This document shows positions 62,101-64,000 of a stretch of DNA of 64,000 nt, one piece after another. Each line of letters starts with the position of its first letter. Positions within the stretch are counted from its first letter, which is position 1. A program made the position numbers and the translations under genes. Origin of the DNA: Streptomyces phaeofaciens (lineage in GTDB: Bacteria; Actinomycetota; Actinomycetes; Streptomycetales; Streptomycetaceae); the NCBI RefSeq assembly GCF_014648915.1, contig NZ_BMSA01000016.1, positions 162,781 through 226,780 of the forward strand. Reading direction: 5' to 3'. Below the pieces are notes generated by a model. It did not search any database, had not been told where the DNA came from, and was given only the letters and a program-made list of their open reading frames with translations.

Positions 62101-62825
62101 ACAGCCAGAACGGTCACAACGCCCAGGCGAACCCGAACCAGTTCGCGGCTCCCCAGGCGTACGACAACAGCTCCACCGGACAGTTCGCCGCTCCCGGCTA
62201 CGACGGTTCCTCGACCGGTCAGCACTCGCTGCCCGGCCACCAGGACCCCTCGGCCACCGGTCAGTTCGAGCGTCCGCAGCTCAACGGGGCGGGCGGCTAC
62301 GGTCTGCCGCAGCCGCCGGTCCCGCCGCGTCCCGCCGGGCGCCCCGAGCCGGAGGCACTGCCGCCGGCCGCGGGTCCGGGCGACGGACGCACCCCGCTGT
62401 ACGACACGCTGGAGACCAACTGGTTCCACGGCGTGCCGCAGGCGGGCGGTCAGGCTCCGGCGCCGCAGCAGGCTCCGCAGCAGCAGCCGCAGGCTCCGGC
62501 TGCTCCGCAGCGGCCGGCAGCGGCCGGCGCCTCCTGGCGCACGTCTCCCAACGACGAGCTGGTCCGGCAGGCCGAGCGCGTCCGGCAGCCCGCCGCGGGC
62601 GGCGTCACCACCTCCGGCCTGCCGCGCCGGGTACCCCGGGCGAACCTCGTCCCGGGCACGGCTCAGCAGCAACAGCACCAAACCGGTCCGCAGGTCTCGC
62701 GTGCGCCTGATGACGTACGTGGCCGGCTGACCAATCTCCGTCGGGGCATCGCACAGGGTCGACAGGCCGGCACCGGCCCGCAGACCGGCAGTTTCCCGAG
62801 CCCCACTCACCCGCAGGAGCGTTAG
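59124..62825 (+). CDS. cvnA1: Conservon sensor histidine kinase CvnA
   Basis: A 1233-residue membrane sensor kinase. N-terminal disordered Pro/Ser-rich tail (1-80), TM1 (about 84-102), a large extracytoplasmic nitrate/nitrite-sensing-type (NIT) helical domain (about 105-390, with ALQEERDRSAG), TM2 (about 393-418), HAMP, a HisKA-like dimerisation region (LDHLATRMRRNGENLL), then a HATPase_c with LLENATSF and DTGIGLSPEDL. About 500 C-terminal residues are a Pro/Gln/Gly-rich disordered region with STGQF/STGQH repeats. The GTG at 59124 is first gene of cvnA-B-C-D. Signals probably reach the GTPase through the small partner proteins. Confidence 0.93.
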   Translation: MQGRFKRDGSASAEPEPHGGTGPIAGSSSPQHAQNPGPAPSGDGGERSGRPGAPVSPSLPPTPTVKPQGPGSRVALRNWRISTRLVALLTLPVVAATSLGALRINASMDDIQQLDNMKLLTDMTKQATELAVALQEERDRSAGPMAHGAKATDFGVKGYRDKTDRAMTAFQDASEEINDASTDGNLQGVRDSLVGLLSELANIQRVRSNAYAEDGNAMQTVDAYHRLITNLLDLSQDMAQATSNPEMIQRTRALAAFSTAKEWASVQRAVLAAALPANNSSFGDLSENDRQYGDSALSNEESELASFRGIYGDDGAEELLKPIEQGNPVIEESDTYATRALTSASGLTSLDKRSYQDWIDDSTTKIRQMNNIEHTLLEDMEQKARELRAESEREAIISGALILLVLGVSLVGAFVVARSMIRSLRRLQETATKVAQDRLPELVKQLSESDPQDVDTSVESVGVHSRDEIGQVAAAFDDVHREAVRLAAEQALLRGNVNAMFTNLSRRSQGLIQRQLSLISELESREADPDQLSSLFKLDHLATRMRRNGENLLVLAGEEPGRRWTRPVPLVDVLRAAASEVEQYERIELASVPTTEVAGRVVNDLVHLLAELLENATSFSSPQTKVKVTGHALPDGRVLIEIHDTGIGLSPEDLAAINERLASPPTVDVSVSRRMGLFVVGRLSQRHGIRIQLRPSDSGGTTALVMLPVDVAQGGKKPQPKPGQGSVAGGPAAAQAAAGAAAARRQGGPQGGSLGAGAPAGGALGAGPGNAGRLASGQGPRAALPGRDGAGRPGGNPPRGQQPPAPPQQGRPAPAGAGAGFGGQAQGSPQGLQASGPGTQGVDMFGGRPPQRGNKPEQGGGRGRQPQLPPRGNGPRAELPGGGNPQPRVTSWGDENAQPPVPRTPLDAPRGHEEPDVQQTSRMPRIDDRQGPGATGQMPAIGRIDERQGPAGPADFSTGPSSTGQFQRPGTTGPQSSNGYTRSDVFDGSNGQHSQNGHNAQANPNQFAAPQAYDNSSTGQFAAPGYDGSSTGQHSLPGHQDPSATGQFERPQLNGAGGYGLPQPPVPPRPAGRPEPEALPPAAGPGDGRTPLYDTLETNWFHGVPQAGGQAPAPQQAPQQQPQAPAAPQRPAAAGASWRTSPNDELVRQAERVRQPAAGGVTTSGLPRRVPRANLVPGTAQQQQHQTGPQVSRAPDDVRGRLTNLRRGIAQGRQAGTGPQTGSFPSPTHPQER

Positions 62826-63248
62826 TTGAGCCAGATGAGCCAGGCGGCCCAGAACCTGAACTGGTTGATCACCAACTTCGTGGACAACACCCCTGGGGTG
62901 TCCCACACCGTCGTCGTGTCCGCCGACGGGCTTCTGCTCGCGATGTCCGAGGGCTTCCCGCGCGACCGTGCCGACCAGCTGGCGGCCGTCGCGTCGGGGC
63001 TCACCTCGCTCACGGCCGGCGCCTCCCGGATCTTCGAGGGCGGCAGCGTCGCGCAGACCGTCGTCGAGATGGAACGAGGATTCCTTTTCCTCATGTCCGT
63101 CTCGGACGGCTCGTCTCTCGCCGTTCTCGCGCACCCCGAGTGCGACATCGGTCTGGTGGGTTACGAGATGGCGCTCCTTGTCGACCGTGCCGGCGCGGTG
63201 CTCACGCCCGACCTGCGCGCTGAGCTCCAGGGCAGTCTGCTCCACTGA
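62826..63248 (+). CDS. cvnB1: Conservon roadblock/LC7 protein CvnB
   Basis: A 140-residue roadblock/LC7-domain protein (MglB-like GTPase regulator): NLNWLITNFVDNTPGVSHTVVVSADGLLLAMS, then ASGLTSLTAGASRIFEGG. In conservons it binds the kinase and the GTPase. The start is the TTG at 62826 (AGGAG 6 bases upstream) or the ATG at 62835. cvnA ends 0-1 bp before, so translation is coupled. Confidence 0.9.
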   Translation: MSQMSQAAQNLNWLITNFVDNTPGVSHTVVVSADGLLLAMSEGFPRDRADQLAAVASGLTSLTAGASRIFEGGSVAQTVVEMERGFLFLMSVSDGSSLAVLAHPECDIGLVGYEMALLVDRAGAVLTPDLRAELQGSLLH

Positions 63249-63361
63249 CCCGCCCCAGTACTACCCGCCTCACGAAATCACCGTCCGGCCGACACAATCC
63301 CCCCACCGGCCCAGACGGACGGCACGACCGACCGAGAAATGCTGTCCCGCCCGGAGGATTC

Positions 63362-63760
63362 ATGACCCCGCCCACCGCCCATCATGATCCGTACGCGGAG
63401 CCGTACGGGGATGAGGGCGACCAGCCGCTGGTGCGTCCCTATGCGATGACCGGTGGCCGGACCCGGCCGCGCTACCAGCTCGCCATCGAGGCGCTGATCA
63501 GCACCACGGCCGACCCGGCAGCGCTCATGGGGCTGCTCCCGGAGCACCAGCGCATCTGCCACCTGTGCCGTGAGGTGAAGTCGGTAGCCGAGGTCTCGGC
63601 ACTGCTGGCCATGCCTCTGGGTGTGGCGCGGATCCTGGTCGCGGACCTCGCCGAGGCCGGCCTGGTGGCCATCCACCAGCCGGGCGGCGACGAGAACAAC
63701 GGCGGCGCTCCGGACGTGACGCTGCTCGAAAGGGTGCTCAGTGGACTTCGCAAGCTCTGA
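63362..63760 (+). CDS. cvnC1: Conservon DUF742 protein CvnC
   Basis: A 132-residue DUF742 protein (MTGGRTRPRYQLAIEALIS, then HQRICHLCREVKSVAEVSALLAMPLGVARILVADLAEAGL), a small winged-helix-like domain. Third conservon member, acting with CvnB and CvnD at the membrane. The ATG at 63362 follows GGAGG. Its stop lies inside the next gene (overlap 20 bp). Confidence 0.92.
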   Translation: MTPPTAHHDPYAEPYGDEGDQPLVRPYAMTGGRTRPRYQLAIEALISTTADPAALMGLLPEHQRICHLCREVKSVAEVSALLAMPLGVARILVADLAEAGLVAIHQPGGDENNGGAPDVTLLERVLSGLRKL

Positions 63761-64000
63761 CGGAGGGCGGGCCACCACCTCCGCGAAGATCGTGGTGGCG
63801 GGTGGCTTCGGCGTGGGCAAGACCACGTTCGTCGGCGCCGTCTCCGAGATCAACCCGCTGCGCACGGAGGCCGTGATGACGTCCGCGAGCGCGGGCATCG
63901 ACGACCTCACCCACACCGGGGACAAGACCACCACCACGGTGGCGATGGACTTCGGCCGTATCACGCTGGACCAGGACCTGATCCTGTACCTGTTCGGTAC
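63741..64000 (+). CDS. cvnD1: Conservon small GTPase CvnD (3' end missing)
   Basis: Partial Ras-like GTPase, 86 codons visible. Starts GTG at 63741 (VDFASSDG), P-loop GGFGVGKTTFVGAV (about residues 21-34), switch I region ending THTGDKTTTTVAMDFG (an MglA-like small GTPase). It overlaps cvnC by 20 bp, as in other conservons. The remaining sequence lies beyond base 64000. Confidence 0.9.
   Translation, partial: MDFASSDGGRATTSAKIVVAGGFGVGKTTFVGAVSEINPLRTEAVMTSASAGIDDLTHTGDKTTTTVAMDFGRITLDQDLILYLFG

Overview
The window is a high-GC actinobacterial chromosome segment, almost certainly Streptomyces. The evidence is the strong GC3 bias, frequent GTG starts, long GC-rich hairpins as terminators, and lineage-marker genes: nsdA, ndgR, a HupS-type HU with a histone-H1-like tail, the glcP-type glucose permease, and a 'conservon' (cvnA-B-C-D). 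Gene content and order from ffh to the conservon match, from memory, the core block around SCO5541-SCO5587 of S. coelicolor. Most genes are vertically inherited housekeeping genes. The exceptions are the left edge, the recG intein, and possibly the HSP90/TPR pair.

Layout. 1-5.2 kb: a truncated SprT-like metalloprotease gene, a short archaeal/eukaryotic-type prolyl-tRNA synthetase, a methyltransferase and a divergent FtsH. 5.3-11.5 kb: ffh, then the nitrogen operon amtB-glnK-glnD with a GlnR-like box. 11.5-18.2 kb: nsdA, a prim-pol-like protein, ftsY, a luciferase-like monooxygenase and glcP. 18.3-23 kb: smc, a small coiled-coil protein and acylphosphatase. 23-30.6 kb: a CAP-domain exported protein, a divergent flavodoxin/HxlR pair, then mutM, rnc, rpmF, a DUF177 protein, a DivIVA-like protein, coaD and rsmD, all on the minus strand. 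30.7-34 kb: recG interrupted in its Walker A motif by a 338-residue intein that carries class 3 (W-C-T) splicing residues and a LAGLIDADG endonuclease. 34-39.1 kb: an HSP90-like ATPase translationally coupled to a 993-residue TPR protein.

39-49.6 kb: a DhaL/FakA-type kinase, rpmB, thiD-thiL, a Lrp-type RAM-domain protein, a lipoprotein, ddl, plsC-gpsA, cofC, a small OB-like protein, hupS and a small conserved protein. 49.8-54.1 kb: leuC-leuD with divergent ndgR, and a divergent DUF4188/MerR pair sharing a 38-bp intergenic operator. 54.2-54.7 kb: five tRNA genes (three Glu-CTC, two Gln-CTG). 54.7-58.6 kb: a HAD phosphatase, a solitary RelE-like protein, an FAH-family hydrolase with overlapping gltX, and a small conserved protein. 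58.6-64 kb: a long regulatory gap and the conservon, whose GTPase gene runs off the right edge.

Co-operation of genes. Co-translational secretion (ffh, ftsY) and chromosome organisation and repair (smc, hupS, recG, mutM) are grouped here. Nitrogen uptake (amtB-glnK-glnD), glucose uptake (glcP) and leucine synthesis (leuCD under ndgR) supply central metabolism. The conservon is a membrane sensor kinase, roadblock, DUF742 and GTPase complex. Perfect inverted repeats mark most gene ends. Several short tandem repeats (12, 14, 18 and 18 bp) sit at gene 3' ends. The best candidate for something unusual is the RecG class 3 intein, followed by the HSP90-TPR operon and an FtsH whose pore-loop Phe is replaced by Ile.
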